The translations under genes were made by a program, and so were the position numbers. A model generated the notes under the pieces. It did not search any database. It worked only from the letters and a program-made list of their open reading frames with translations, and was not told the origin of the DNA. From CAYPKW01 sp964411425 (GTDB taxonomy: Bacteria > Pseudomonadota > Alphaproteobacteria > Dongiales > Dongiaceae), in the NCBI GenBank assembly GCA_964411425.1, contig CAYPKW010000052.1:1-17555 (forward strand): DNA of 17,555 nucleotides, written 5' to 3'. Shown here piece by piece: positions 1 to 8,637 of this stretch (positions are counted from its first letter, which is position 1; each line of letters begins with the position of its first letter).

Positions 1-8
1 ACAATGAA

Positions 9-548
9 TCACAACCGATTCCACCGAATCAACATCTTTCGGGATCGGCTCTTAGGGTTCTGCTGGGCTTTCACATATTCAAATGCGTTAAGAATCTCAC
101 CCTTGAAGTCGTTCATCTCTTGGATAAATGCAATCCTATGACTGCCGCCGAAGTGATAGGCGGCCTTGACGATGGTCGTTATGGCCCACTGGAAGCAGGC
201 ACCGTAGGGACTGCCTAAGAGCCGCAAAAGGTCCGGCCTGTTGTCGAGCGCCTTTCGGAAATGGTCCATCTGAATGCCAACAATGACGCCGCCGAGCTTG
301 TGCTCTCGGATTACCGGCAATAGTTTAGCCACAAGGGCGTCGCGCTTTGCTGGGGTCCAACTCGCAAACTCCCCTCGAAGGGCTTGGCATTCGGATGAAT
401 GAAACACTTTGATGGGCCGCTTCGCAGCGTTCCATTTCTTCTGCCACTTTATCCATTCACTCGGGCGGGCGAAGTATGCCGACACGGCAAGCACCGATGC
501 CCCTTCGTGGGTTCCGGTCTCGTCCATGTAGACTTTGATGACCGTCAC
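9..548 (-). CDS. DUF3800 domain protein, probably C-terminally frameshifted
   Basis: The N-terminal half matches the DUF3800 pattern: an early strand ending in YMDETGTHEG (the conserved D-E-[ST]-G of this RNase H-like family), then SAYFARPSEW and a KVFHSSE segment. The family is common in accessory regions and its role is not established. I chose the GTG at 548 because AAGGA (minus strand, 556-560) lies 7 nt upstream and the protein then opens right before the conserved strand. An ATG at 611 would add 21 unconvincing residues and has no ribosome site. The product is 179 aa, short for the family, and ends in a basic tail (RKMLIRWNRL) instead of the usual C-terminal motif. Another frame near positions 1-45 reads IPKDVDSVESVV and stays open to the window edge, so a frameshift near position 40 is likely. 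GC is clearly below that of the neighbours, suggesting acquired DNA. Confidence 0.7.
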   Translation of the reverse strand: MTVIKVYMDETGTHEGASVLAVSAYFARPSEWIKWQKKWNAAKRPIKVFHSSECQALRGEFASWTPAKRDALVAKLLPVIREHKLGGVIVGIQMDHFRKALDNRPDLLRLLGSPYGACFQWAITTIVKAAYHFGGSHRIAFIQEMNDFKGEILNAFEYVKAQQNPKSRSRKMLIRWNRL

Positions 549-653
549 TACCCCGTCCTTGTCAGCCAGGTTGACGTGGCACATCGCCAAAGCGAGCCTA
601 GCCGACGGCATGTACTACCACTCAGTCGGTGGCTTGGGTATGGGAAGCATAAC

Positions 654-908
654 ATCGCGATCGCCTTCCTAAAACTCCTCGTCCATCCCGCCGTCACCTG
701 GATCATCGCCGTGCCGGTGCTAGGCCTGGCGCCCGACTGGGCGGCGGCCGTCGTGCTGCTGGCGGCGCTTCCCACCGGCTCGCTCGTCTTCGTGCTGGCG
801 CAGGAGTACGGGCACTACACCCAGCGCGCGGCGGCCGCGATCCTGGTCACCACCGCGCTCTCCGTCGTCAGCGTCTCGGCCCTGTTCGCGTTCATGCGAT
901 GGCCGTAG
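654..908 (+). pseudogene. AEC-family (auxin efflux carrier-like) permease, 3' fragment
   Basis: The last ~84 codons of an AEC-type membrane permease. The reading contains the family's C-terminal pattern: FLKLLVHPAV, then a membrane helix (WIIAVPVLGL), AALPTGSLVFVLAQEYG, and a final helix (ILVTTALSVVSVSALFAF) before TAG at 906. Whole AEC proteins are about 300-320 aa, so roughly three quarters is missing. Upstream of about 650 the same frame is open but reads as antisense of the DUF3800 gene, with no AEC features. The 5' part was therefore lost or displaced when the AT-richer left segment joined here. No start codon or ribosome site fits the fragment, so it is presumably not functional. Confidence 0.75.
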
Positions 909-996
909 GCGCCAGCAGGCTGGGTTCGCCTCGGCGGACGAAACAGACTCGCGGATCGCATCGTTATGACCGTTCTAGGATAAATGTTCGGCAACC

Positions 997-3744
997 TCAA
1001 AATCCCCGCGCCGGCCGCGTGAGGAACGCGCGCGTGCCGGCGACGGCGGCCTTGAGCCCCACGCGGTCGACCGCGACGCCGTCCGGGAACGCGCCGACGA
1101 GGCGCGTCGGCATGGCGCGGTCCAAGAGCACGAAGACGCCGTGGTCGTCGGCGCGCCGGATCAAGCGCCCGAACGCCTGTTTCAGGCGCAGCCGCGCGAT
1201 CATGTCGTCGTAGTCCTTGCCCCCGAACGCGGCCCTGCGCGCCCGGTGCAGGATGTCGGGGCGGGGCCACGGCACGCGGTCGAACACGATGAGGCGAAGC
1301 GAGCGCCCCGGCACGTCGACGCCGTCCCTGACCGCGTCGGTGCCTAAGAGGCAGGCGTCCTCCTCGGCCCGGAAGATGTCCACCAGCGTCGCGGTGTCGA
1401 GGTTGTCCACGTGCTGCGCCAAGAGGTCGAGCCCGGCCGCCTCGATCGCCGGCGCGATGCGCCGGTGGACCTCGCGCAGCCGGGCGATCGCCGTGAACAA
1501 CCCGAGCGCGCCGCCGCCGGCGGCTAGGAACAGCTCGCGATAGGCCCCCGCCACCTGGTCCATGTCGTCGCGGCGCACGTCGGTGACGACGAAGACGCGC
1601 GTCTGGTTGGGGTAATCGAACGGCGAGGGCACGCGGGCGCGGATCGCCGGATTCGGCAGGTGGCGGGCGCCGGTGCGCGCCTCGGCCACCCGCCAGTCGC
1701 GCTCCTCGTCGCCACTGGCGTCGGTGAGCGTGGCCGAGGTGACCAGCACGCCGTGGCTCGGCCCGGCGATGGCGGCGGCGAAGGGCGCCATGGGATCGAC
1801 CCAGCGCCGATGCATGCCCACGTCGATCTCGCGGCCGTCCGCGCGCTCGAGCGCGAACCAGTCGACGAACTCGGAGGGCGTGGCATGCGGCAGGGTCCGC
1901 AGCATGGCGCGCCAGCCGGAAAGCTCGACGGCGGCGCGCCGCTTCAACCCGCGCGCCACCGCCTCGAGCCGGAGCCGCGTCGCGCTGTCGAGCTTCGCCG
2001 CCTCGTCGTCGAGGCGCGCGATCAGCCTCGCCGCCAGCGCCGCCAGCGGCTCCGCCAATCGCGTGAGCGCCCGATCGAGCGCCGCGGCCGCCTCGGCCAA
2101 ACCCGACAACAGCGGCCGCGCGTCGCACTCCGATCCGTAGCCGTTGCCCGGCGGCGCGCGCGCCAGCACCTGCTGGCGCAGCAGCGCCAGGAACCGCTCC
2201 GCCGGCCCGCGCGGCTGGCCCTCGGCGATGCGCTGGTGCCAGCCCTCGGCGGAGAGAGCCGCCGCCGCCGCGAGCGCCGCGTCGAGCGCCTGGCTCCCGG
2301 CCGGATCGCCCGCCACCAGGTCTTCCGCCCGGCGCCTCAGGCCGCGCGCGCGGCTCCTCCTGCCCGCTTCCGATCCCAAGAGCCAGCGCCGCAGTTCCGC
2401 CGTCTCCTGGCCGGTCAGCACGCCGGCGAAGGTGGCGTCGGCGGCGGCGAACAGGTGATGGCCCTCGTCGAACACCAGCCGGGCCGGCAACGTGGGAATC
2501 GCCTCGCCGCCGGCGTCGCCGCCGATCGCCGCGTGGATCATCACCAGCGCATGGTTGGCGACGACGATGTCGGCGCGGCGCGCGCGGCGCACGCTCTTCT
2601 CGATGAAGCACTTGTGGTAATGTGGGCAGGCGGAATAGACGCACTCGCCGCGCCGGTCGGCGAGCCCCAAGCTGCGCCGGCGCCCCACCAGGTCGGCGAG
2701 CCAGCCGGGAAAGTCGCCGCCCACCATGTCGCCGTCGCGGCTGGCGCCCGCCCAGCGCGCCATCAGGCCGAGCGCCGGCGCCTCGGCCGGCCGCGCCGCC
2801 AGCGATTTCACCGCGTCCTCGAAATTCAGCAGGCAGAGATAGTTCTCGCGCCCCTTGCGCACCACCGCCTTCATCGCCTTCAGGGCGGGGCCGGGATAAA
2901 GCTTGTCGAGTTCGCCGTCGATCTGGTGCTGCAGGTTGCGGGTGTAGGTGCTGATCCACACCGCGCCGCCGTTCTTCTCCGCCCACAGGCTCGCGGGCGC
3001 GATGTAGCCGAGCGTCTTGCCGACGCCGGTGCCGGCCTCGGCCAGCACGAAGGCCGGCTCGCCCGCACGCCGGCGCGGCTGGAACGCGGCGGTGACGGCC
3101 GAGGCGTAGTCGGATTGCTGCGGGCGCGCCTCCGCCCCCGGGCCCACCAGATGGGCGAGCCGCCGGCGCGCCTCGGCGGGATCGACCGGGACATTGCCGG
3201 GCGGCGGCGGCGGTGCCAACTCCGACCACTCCCTGAGATCGTCCCACACTTCGAGGCCGCGCCGCCTCGCCGGTTCCGGGGCGAGGCGTAGCGCGCTCAG
3301 CACCGCCGGGCCCCAGGCCCAGCCGCCATGCGCCATGGCCCGCGCGATGTCGCAGCACCGGCGGTCGGGCGAGTCGTCCTCGGCCAGCTCCGCCAGCAGC
3401 GTTCGCATCGCCTCGCCGAGGCTCTCGGCCTCGCCCGCCAGCCCCTCCGGCGCGGGGAGATCAAGCGCCAGCGCCAGCCCGCGCGGCGTCGGCAGGCAGA
3501 AGCGCGCCGGGCGGACGAAGGCGAACAGCTCCAGCACGTCGAACCCCGCCAGCCGATCGAGACCGAGGCGGCGCGCCGTGGCAGGCGCGTGGCAGAGAAC
3601 CGCCGGCTGGCGGCGGGCGCGCGCCGCCGCCTCGGCGATCGGCAGGGTCTCGATCTCACCCTCGGGGCCGAGCCAGGCGGCCTCCGTCAACCGGGCGACC
3701 AGCACCGGAGCCGCGGGCAGCAGAAGGGATGCGCCGGATCGCAT
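997..3744 (-). CDS. dinG: DinG-family ATP-dependent DNA helicase (XPD-like, Fe-S)
   Basis: A 915-aa superfamily 2 helicase of the DinG/XPD type, which unwinds DNA 5' to 3' in repair and replication restart. Visible motifs: Walker A EAGTGVGKT (residues 236-244); four cysteines at 304, 368, 373 and 379, spaced like the Fe-S cluster ligands; VANHALV after the cluster; the DEGH box (426-429); and motif VI QAFGRLIRR (about 856-864). The first ~200 residues form an extension ahead of the helicase core, without the exonuclease motifs of Gram-positive DinG. The ATG at 3744 was chosen because the frame upstream of it lies in the promoter region shared with the transglycosylase and reads as low-complexity. 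The minus strand has TATACT at 3760-3755, which would give a very short leader; no convincing -35 was found. No alphaproteobacterial SOS box was seen, so LexA control is not indicated. Confidence 0.9.
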   Translation of the reverse strand: MRSGASLLLPAAPVLVARLTEAAWLGPEGEIETLPIAEAAARARRQPAVLCHAPATARRLGLDRLAGFDVLELFAFVRPARFCLPTPRGLALALDLPAPEGLAGEAESLGEAMRTLLAELAEDDSPDRRCCDIARAMAHGGWAWGPAVLSALRLAPEPARRRGLEVWDDLREWSELAPPPPPGNVPVDPAEARRRLAHLVGPGAEARPQQSDYASAVTAAFQPRRRAGEPAFVLAEAGTGVGKTLGYIAPASLWAEKNGGAVWISTYTRNLQHQIDGELDKLYPGPALKAMKAVVRKGRENYLCLLNFEDAVKSLAARPAEAPALGLMARWAGASRDGDMVGGDFPGWLADLVGRRRSLGLADRRGECVYSACPHYHKCFIEKSVRRARRADIVVANHALVMIHAAIGGDAGGEAIPTLPARLVFDEGHHLFAAADATFAGVLTGQETAELRRWLLGSEAGRRSRARGLRRRAEDLVAGDPAGSQALDAALAAAAALSAEGWHQRIAEGQPRGPAERFLALLRQQVLARAPPGNGYGSECDARPLLSGLAEAAAALDRALTRLAEPLAALAARLIARLDDEAAKLDSATRLRLEAVARGLKRRAAVELSGWRAMLRTLPHATPSEFVDWFALERADGREIDVGMHRRWVDPMAPFAAAIAGPSHGVLVTSATLTDASGDEERDWRVAEARTGARHLPNPAIRARVPSPFDYPNQTRVFVVTDVRRDDMDQVAGAYRELFLAAGGGALGLFTAIARLREVHRRIAPAIEAAGLDLLAQHVDNLDTATLVDIFRAEEDACLLGTDAVRDGVDVPGRSLRLIVFDRVPWPRPDILHRARRAAFGGKDYDDMIARLRLKQAFGRLIRRADDHGVFVLLDRAMPTRLVGAFPDGVAVDRVGLKAAVAGTRAFLTRPARGF

Positions 3745-3892
3745 GACGGCCGGCAGTATAGGGGGCGGGGTTCGCCGGCGCGACGCTGGCACGGATCGTG
3801 CTGCGAGGATGGCGGGCGGCGACGCCGGCCGAGGCCAACGCCCGCCCGGCGCCCCGGCAGGATTTGCCGACCGGCAGTTAGTTTCATCGCAC

Positions 3893-3899
3893 GAAGGAG
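3893..3899 (+). promoter_or_regulatory. Shine-Dalgarno site fixing a TTG start
   Basis: GAAGGAG lies 5 nt before the TTG at 3905. This strong site is the reason for calling a TTG start for the transglycosylase; no in-frame ATG lies near the start of the conserved region. Confidence 0.7.
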
Positions 3900-3904
3900 C
3901 GCTC

Positions 3905-4516
3905 TTGACCATCGCAACGCTGCCGCAGATCGGCCTCGACAACGGCGCGCAACCGGCGGTGCTGGACGGCATCTGCCGGGCCTGCGCCGCGACCGGCGCG
4001 GACTTCCGCTACATGCTCGCCAATGCCTCGCTGGAAAGCGGCCTCGACAACGCCGCCAAGGCCTCGACCAGCAGCGCCGTCGGTCTCTACCAGTTCATCG
4101 AGCAGACCTGGCTCGCGCTATTCCGCGAGCACGGCGCGAAGTACGGCCAGGGCGACTTGGCGACGCGCGTCGTCGAGCGTCCCGGCGTCGCGGCTGCCGA
4201 GCTGCTGCCCCGGGCGGCCGCGGCGAACCGCTCGATCTTCTACGCCAAGGACGGCCGCCCTTGCACCGTGGCCGAGGTCTTCGGCGCGATCGAACGGCGG
4301 TTCGACAACGCGGCTACCAGGGTGGAGAGTCTCGTCGATCCCGTCGAGTATTCCGCCGCTGCCACGGTGTCGGCGGCGGCCGAGTTCGTGCCGCCCGCCA
4401 GCGCGTCGGCCTGGAGCTACGACCTGATGCTGCCGCTGCCGATCCTCATGGCGCTGCACGAAGTGCCCGAGGACGATCGCCAGGCCGGCGCGCGGCTTAG
4501 CGCCGCAGGTCCTTGA
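3905..4516 (+). CDS. SLT-like lytic transglycosylase domain protein
   Basis: A 203-aa protein whose first ~75 residues look like a lysozyme-fold transglycosylase. ANASLESGLD (39-48) supplies the candidate catalytic Glu44. SAVGLYQFIEQTWL (57-70) is the usual G-x-x-Q-F-x-x-x-T-W segment after it. Such enzymes cleave the MurNAc-GlcNAc bond of peptidoglycan. No signal peptide or membrane helix is visible, so export would need another route (phage-like lysis, a secretion or flagellar machine), or the domain acts differently. The C-terminal ~100 residues (a VAEVFGAIERRFD helix, an Ala/Ser-rich stretch) are unassigned. Translation starts at TTG behind a strong ribosome site. The gene is divergent from the helicase, and its last 20 bp overlap the 3' end of the oxidoreductase on the other strand. 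Confidence 0.75.
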   Translation: MTIATLPQIGLDNGAQPAVLDGICRACAATGADFRYMLANASLESGLDNAAKASTSSAVGLYQFIEQTWLALFREHGAKYGQGDLATRVVERPGVAAAELLPRAAAANRSIFYAKDGRPCTVAEVFGAIERRFDNAATRVESLVDPVEYSAAATVSAAAEFVPPASASAWSYDLMLPLPILMALHEVPEDDRQAGARLSAAGP

Positions 4517-6089
4517 GCACGCGCCTGGCCGCGTTGTGGCCGGGGGCGCCGCTCACCCCGCCGCCCGGATGGGCGCCGGAGCCGCACAGGTAGAGCCCCC
4601 TGATCGGCGTACGGTACTGTGCGGCCTTGGGATGCGGGCGCAGGCTGAACAACTGATCGAGGTCGAGGCGGCCGTGATAGACGTCGCCTCCGGTCAGCCC
4701 GAACACGCGCTCCAAGTCGAGCGGGCTCAGCACCTGGCGGCCGACCAGGATTCGGCGGATGTTGGGCACGTGGCGGGCGAGCTCGTCGATGATGCGGTCC
4801 GCGACCCGCTCCTTGACCTCGTCCCAGTCGCGCCCGCCGGACAGCCGATAGGGGTAGTGCTGGCATAACAGCCCCATCACGTGGCAGCCGGGTGGCGCCA
4901 GGCCGTCGTCGAGCGCGGAGGGAATGACGGCGTCGATGATCGGGCGCCGCGGCATGTCGCCCTGCCGGGCGGCGTGATAGGCCTCCTCGACCTCCGCCCA
5001 GGACGGCATCAGGCGGATAAAGCTCTTGTGGTGGCGCCCGATCGAGGGCCCGGGCAGCGCCGCGAACTCCGGCACGCCGCTGAGCGCCAGGTTCATGCGG
5101 AGCGAGCCGGACTCCATGCGGTAGGCGCGGATGTCGGCGGCGAAGTCGGGTTCCAGATACTCCTCGCCCACCAGGGCTAGGAACGTCCGTTTCGGGTCGG
5201 TGTTGGCGAGCACGACGCGGGCCGCGATCTCGGTGCCGTCCTCTAGCCTGACGCCCCGGGCGCCGCCGTCGCGCACCAGCACGCGGGCGACCGGCGCCTT
5301 GGTGCGAATCTCGACCCCGCGCTCGCGCGCGGCGGCCGCCATTCCTTGCGTGATGGCGCCCATGCCGCCCTTGGCGAGCGCCCATCCGCCGCGCACGCCG
5401 TCCACCTCGCCGATGGTGAGGTGCAGCAGATTGATGGCCGAGCCGGGCTGATAGAGGCTCACCATGTTGCCGGCGGTCGCGGTCGCGGCGTAGAGCAGCT
5501 TCACGGCCTCGCTGTCGAACCGGCGGTCTAGGATGTCGCCGATGCTGGCGGCGAACAGTTGCACGAGGCGATGGCGCGCGTCGCCGTCGAGCCGGCGCAG
5601 GTCGAGCCCGAGCCGCAGCATGGACACGAGGTCGCCCATGCCTGCGCCCGAAAGCCGCGGCGGCTCGCGCAGCATCTGGGCGCGGATGGCGTCGGCCAGC
5701 CGGTGCAGCAGGTCCCTGAACCGCGTCATCGCGTCGTAGTCGCGGTTCGAGAACTTGCCCACCTCGGCGCGGTCGTGCGCCTCCTCGCCGGTCAGCAGCA
5801 AATAGCGCCCATCGGCGAACGGCGCGAACGAACCGGTAATCGGGATGGTCTCGTAGCCGTGGCGCTTGAGCTCGAGGTCGGCCACCACCTCCGGGCGCAG
5901 CAGGCTAACCACGTAGGCGGCGATGGAGTTCCGATAGCCCGGATGGAATTCCTCTGTGACGGCGGCCCCGCCCACGACGTGGCGCCGCTCCAGCACCAGC
6001 GTCTTCAAGCCCCCGCGCGCCAGATAGAAGGCGGCGACGAGCCCGTTGTGCCCGCCGCCGACGACGATGGCGTCGAAATCGCTGGCCAT
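4497..6089 (-). CDS. FAD-dependent oxidoreductase, CrtI/PYROXD2-like
   Basis: A 530-aa flavoprotein of the phytoene desaturase-like superfamily. The Rossmann dinucleotide motif VVGGGHNGLVAAFYLARGG starts at residue 9, followed by LVLERRHVVGGAA. The C-terminal FAD-binding segment LYLCGSGAHPGGGVSGAPGHNAARRVL is at about 499-525. Length and both ends fit the PYROXD2 group better than true carotenoid desaturases, and no other carotenoid gene is nearby, so the substrate is unknown. The start ATG (6089) is 53 bp from the divergent lysS start; the spacer must hold both promoters, but I see no clear -35/-10 pair. The 3' end overlaps the transglycosylase gene by 20 bp. Confidence 0.85.
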   Translation of the reverse strand: MASDFDAIVVGGGHNGLVAAFYLARGGLKTLVLERRHVVGGAAVTEEFHPGYRNSIAAYVVSLLRPEVVADLELKRHGYETIPITGSFAPFADGRYLLLTGEEAHDRAEVGKFSNRDYDAMTRFRDLLHRLADAIRAQMLREPPRLSGAGMGDLVSMLRLGLDLRRLDGDARHRLVQLFAASIGDILDRRFDSEAVKLLYAATATAGNMVSLYQPGSAINLLHLTIGEVDGVRGGWALAKGGMGAITQGMAAAARERGVEIRTKAPVARVLVRDGGARGVRLEDGTEIAARVVLANTDPKRTFLALVGEEYLEPDFAADIRAYRMESGSLRMNLALSGVPEFAALPGPSIGRHHKSFIRLMPSWAEVEEAYHAARQGDMPRRPIIDAVIPSALDDGLAPPGCHVMGLLCQHYPYRLSGGRDWDEVKERVADRIIDELARHVPNIRRILVGRQVLSPLDLERVFGLTGGDVYHGRLDLDQLFSLRPHPKAAQYRTPIRGLYLCGSGAHPGGGVSGAPGHNAARRVLKDLRR

Positions 6090-6142
6090 GGCGAGCGAAG
6101 GTAGTAGTTTCCGCCGGGGGTTGCAAAAAACCTAGGATCGGC

Positions 6143-7726
6143 ATGGCGAGCGAGCGCGAACTGGCGGCGGCGGCCAAGGCTTGGCCGTTCGAGGAGGCGC
6201 GGAAACTGGTGGCGCGGCTCGGGGCCGGGGCGCCGAAGAAGGGCTACGTCCTGTTCGAGACCGGCTACGGCCCCTCGGGCCTGCCGCACATCGGCACCTT
6301 CGGCGAGGTGGTGCGCACCTCCATGGTGCGCCAGGCGTTCCGGCGCATGGCGGACGTGCCGACGCGCCTCTTCGCCTTCTCCGACGACATGGACGGGCTG
6401 CGCAAGGTACCGAGCAACGTGCCGAACCAGGAGGCGCTCGCCCGCCACCTCGGCCAGCCCTTGACCGTGGTCCCCGACCCGTTCGGCTGCCACGCGAGTT
6501 TCGGGCACCACAACAACGCGCTCCTGCAGGGCTTCCTCGACGGCTTCGGCTTCGAGTACGAGTTCCAGAGCTCGACCGACTGGTATCAAAGCGGCCGGTT
6601 CGACGCGGCGCTCATCGCCGTCCTCGCCCATTACGACGAGGTCATGGCGGTCATGTTGCCGAGCCTAGGGGCTGAGCGCCAGCGGACCTACAGCCCGTTC
6701 CTGCCGCTGTGCCCCAGGACGGGTCGCGTCCTGCAAGTGCCGATCGTGGCAATCGACCCGGCGGCCGGCACGGTGAGCTACCGGGACAACGGCGCGCTGG
6801 TCGAGGTCCCGGTGACGGGCGGGCGCTGCAAGCTGCAATGGAAGCCCGACTGGGCGATGCGCTGGGTGGCGCTTGGCGTCGATTACGAGATGGCGGGCAA
6901 GGACCTGATCGAGTCGGTGAAGCTCGCCGGCGCCATCTGCGGGATCCTCGGCGGCCGCCCGCCCGAAGGCTTCAACTATGAGTTATTCCTGGACGAGGCG
7001 GGCGAGAAGATCTCGAAGTCGAAGGGCAACGGTCTCGGCGTCGAGCAATGGCTCGCCTACGCCCCGCCCGAATCCCTCGCCTACTTCATGTACGGCAAGC
7101 CGCGGGCGGCGAAGCGCCTCTACTTCGACGTGATCCCGCGCGCCGTCGACGACTACATGGCGCAGCTCGAGAAGTTCCCGACCGAGCCGCCGCCGGCCCG
7201 ATTGGAGAACCCGGTCTGGCACGTCCACGACGGCCGCCCGCCGGCCGCCGCCGCGCATCTCACCTTCAGCGTCCTCCTCAACCTCGTCGGCGTCTGCCAC
7301 ACCGAGGTGAAGGCGGTGCTGTGGGCCTTCATCGCGCGCTACGCGCCGCGCGCCTCGCCCGAGAGCGCTCCATTCCTCGATCGCCTGGTCGGCCACGCCA
7401 TCGCGTACTATCGCGACTTCGTGAAGCCGGCGCGGAAGTTTCGGCGGCCCACGGCGATGGAGAGCCTATCGCTCGCCGATCTCCTGCGGGAGCTCGAGCG
7501 CCTGCCGGCCGGGGCAACGGCGGAAGAGATTCAGACCGAGGTCTACGAGGTCGGCAAACGCCATCCCTTCCCCGACCTGCGCGCCTGGTTCCGGGCGCTC
7601 TACGAGATCCTGCTCGGCCAGAGCCAGGGGCCGCGCATGGGCTCGTTCATCGCCCTCTACGGCAAGGCCGAAACCGCGGCCCTCATCCGCCGCGCGCTGG
7701 CCGGCGAGGACCTGGGCGCGGACTGA
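6143..7726 (+). CDS. lysS: Lysine--tRNA ligase, class I
   Basis: A 527-aa class I lysyl-tRNA synthetase that charges tRNA-Lys with lysine in the cytoplasm. The HIGH-type signature is GPSGLPHIGTFGE (43-55, HIGT at 49-52) and the KMSKS loop is KISKS (289-293), in the usual order for the Rossmann catalytic domain. FSDDMDGLRKVPSNVPNQ and WKPDWAMRW are typical of this enzyme. Class I LysRS is mostly archaeal but is well known in many alphaproteobacteria, where it replaces the class II enzyme. The start ATG has AGGA at 6133-6136, 6 nt upstream. The gene is divergent from the FAD oxidoreductase and ends 6 bp before the convergent aminotransferase, leaving no room for a separate terminator. Confidence 0.95.
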   Translation: MASERELAAAAKAWPFEEARKLVARLGAGAPKKGYVLFETGYGPSGLPHIGTFGEVVRTSMVRQAFRRMADVPTRLFAFSDDMDGLRKVPSNVPNQEALARHLGQPLTVVPDPFGCHASFGHHNNALLQGFLDGFGFEYEFQSSTDWYQSGRFDAALIAVLAHYDEVMAVMLPSLGAERQRTYSPFLPLCPRTGRVLQVPIVAIDPAAGTVSYRDNGALVEVPVTGGRCKLQWKPDWAMRWVALGVDYEMAGKDLIESVKLAGAICGILGGRPPEGFNYELFLDEAGEKISKSKGNGLGVEQWLAYAPPESLAYFMYGKPRAAKRLYFDVIPRAVDDYMAQLEKFPTEPPPARLENPVWHVHDGRPPAAAAHLTFSVLLNLVGVCHTEVKAVLWAFIARYAPRASPESAPFLDRLVGHAIAYYRDFVKPARKFRRPTAMESLSLADLLRELERLPAGATAEEIQTEVYEVGKRHPFPDLRAWFRALYEILLGQSQGPRMGSFIALYGKAETAALIRRALAGEDLGAD

Positions 7727-7732
7727 CCGCGC

Positions 7733-8596
7733 TCAGCCGCCGTGCGCGAACGCCCAGTAGAGCTCGCGGGCGCGGCCGTAGATCGGCCCCGGCTGTAGGG
7801 CGCGCCGCTCGATGCGGGTCACCGGCAGCACCTTGCCGTAGTTGCCGGTGGAGAACACTTCGTCGGCGTCCTGCACCTCCTCGTACGCGATCGTGCGCTC
7901 GTGCACCTCGACGCCGGCCCGGCGCAGCAGCTTGATGACGCGCTGGCGGGTGATGCCGTTGAGGAAGGTGCCGTTGGGCACCGGGGTATGGGCGGCGCCG
8001 TCCTTGGCGATCCACAGGTTGGCGGAACTGAACTCGGCGACGTTGCCCAACGGGTCCAGCATGACCGCCTCCTCGAATCCCTTGGCGCGCGCCTCGGCGT
8101 TGGCGCGCCCCGCCTGCGGATAGAGGCAAACCGCCTTGGCGTCGGTCGGCGCCGTCTCCGTCGACGGGCGGCGGAAGCGCGACAAGCAGGCCGACATGCC
8201 GGTCGGCTCCGGCAACGGGTACTCCACGACGGAGATGGCGATGCGCGTGCTCGCCGGGTCGGGCGCCATCCAGCCCTCCTCCGACCACATGAACGGGCGG
8301 ATGTAAAGCGCCGTGCCGGAGGGGAACCTCGCCACGCCGTCGAGCGCCACCGCCATGATCCGCTCCGCCGACATGGGCGAGCGGAGCCCCAATGCCGCGG
8401 CCGAGCGCACGGCGCGCGCGCAATGCAGGTCGAGGTCGGGGGTAACGCCCTCGAAGGCGCGCGCCCCGTCGAACACCGCCGCCCCCAGCCAAATCGCGTG
8501 CGACCAGGCGGCCATCAGCAGCGGGTTGCCGTCGACCCACTTGTCGTCGATGTAATGCCAGGCCTGCACGCCATCCTCTCCCAAGGGCGCGAGCAT
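7733..8596 (-). CDS. ilvE: Branched-chain amino acid aminotransferase (class IV)
   Basis: A 287-aa fold-type IV PLP aminotransferase that interconverts Leu, Ile and Val with their 2-oxo acids. Seen: FDGARAFEG near the start (42-50), ALYIRPFMW (97-104), TDAKAVCLYP with the expected PLP lysine K154, LGNVAEFSSANLWIAKDG with Glu188, then TPVPNGTFLNGITRQRVI and ending in ARELYWAFAHGG. This series is the alphaproteobacterial branched-chain aminotransferase type. Related D-amino-acid transaminases and aminodeoxychorismate lyases are the alternatives. The ATG at 8596 has a poor ribosome site. A GTG at 8569 (9 codons later) is preceded by GGGAGAGGA at 4 nt and could be the true start. Upstream on the same strand are the small unknown gene and the S24 regulator. 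Confidence 0.88.
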   Translation of the reverse strand: MLAPLGEDGVQAWHYIDDKWVDGNPLLMAAWSHAIWLGAAVFDGARAFEGVTPDLDLHCARAVRSAAALGLRSPMSAERIMAVALDGVARFPSGTALYIRPFMWSEEGWMAPDPASTRIAISVVEYPLPEPTGMSACLSRFRRPSTETAPTDAKAVCLYPQAGRANAEARAKGFEEAVMLDPLGNVAEFSSANLWIAKDGAAHTPVPNGTFLNGITRQRVIKLLRRAGVEVHERTIAYEEVQDADEVFSTGNYGKVLPVTRIERRALQPGPIYGRARELYWAFAHGG

Positions 8597-8637
8597 AGCG
8601 CCCAGCCCGGCTTTGGCAACTGGGCGAGGACGGCCGG

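Noticed and set aside
909..996. Rho-independent terminator between the AEC fragment and dinG
   Set aside because: A weak stem (GTTCGC/GCGGAC) exists but no T-run follows on either strand.
815..3358. Very long open frames overlapping the dinG gene on both strands
   Set aside because: They are Arg/Ala/Gly/Pro-rich readings of GC-rich codons without recognisable motifs; the frame with the helicase motifs explains the region.
3194..3904. Upstream extension of the transglycosylase frame across the helicase start
   Set aside because: It reads antisense to dinG with low-complexity content; the TTG at 3905 has a strong ribosome site and the conserved domain starts there.
3745..3904. SOS (LexA) box before dinG
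   Set aside because: Only one GTTC half-site (3770-3773) was seen; no second GTTC or GAAC at the required spacing.
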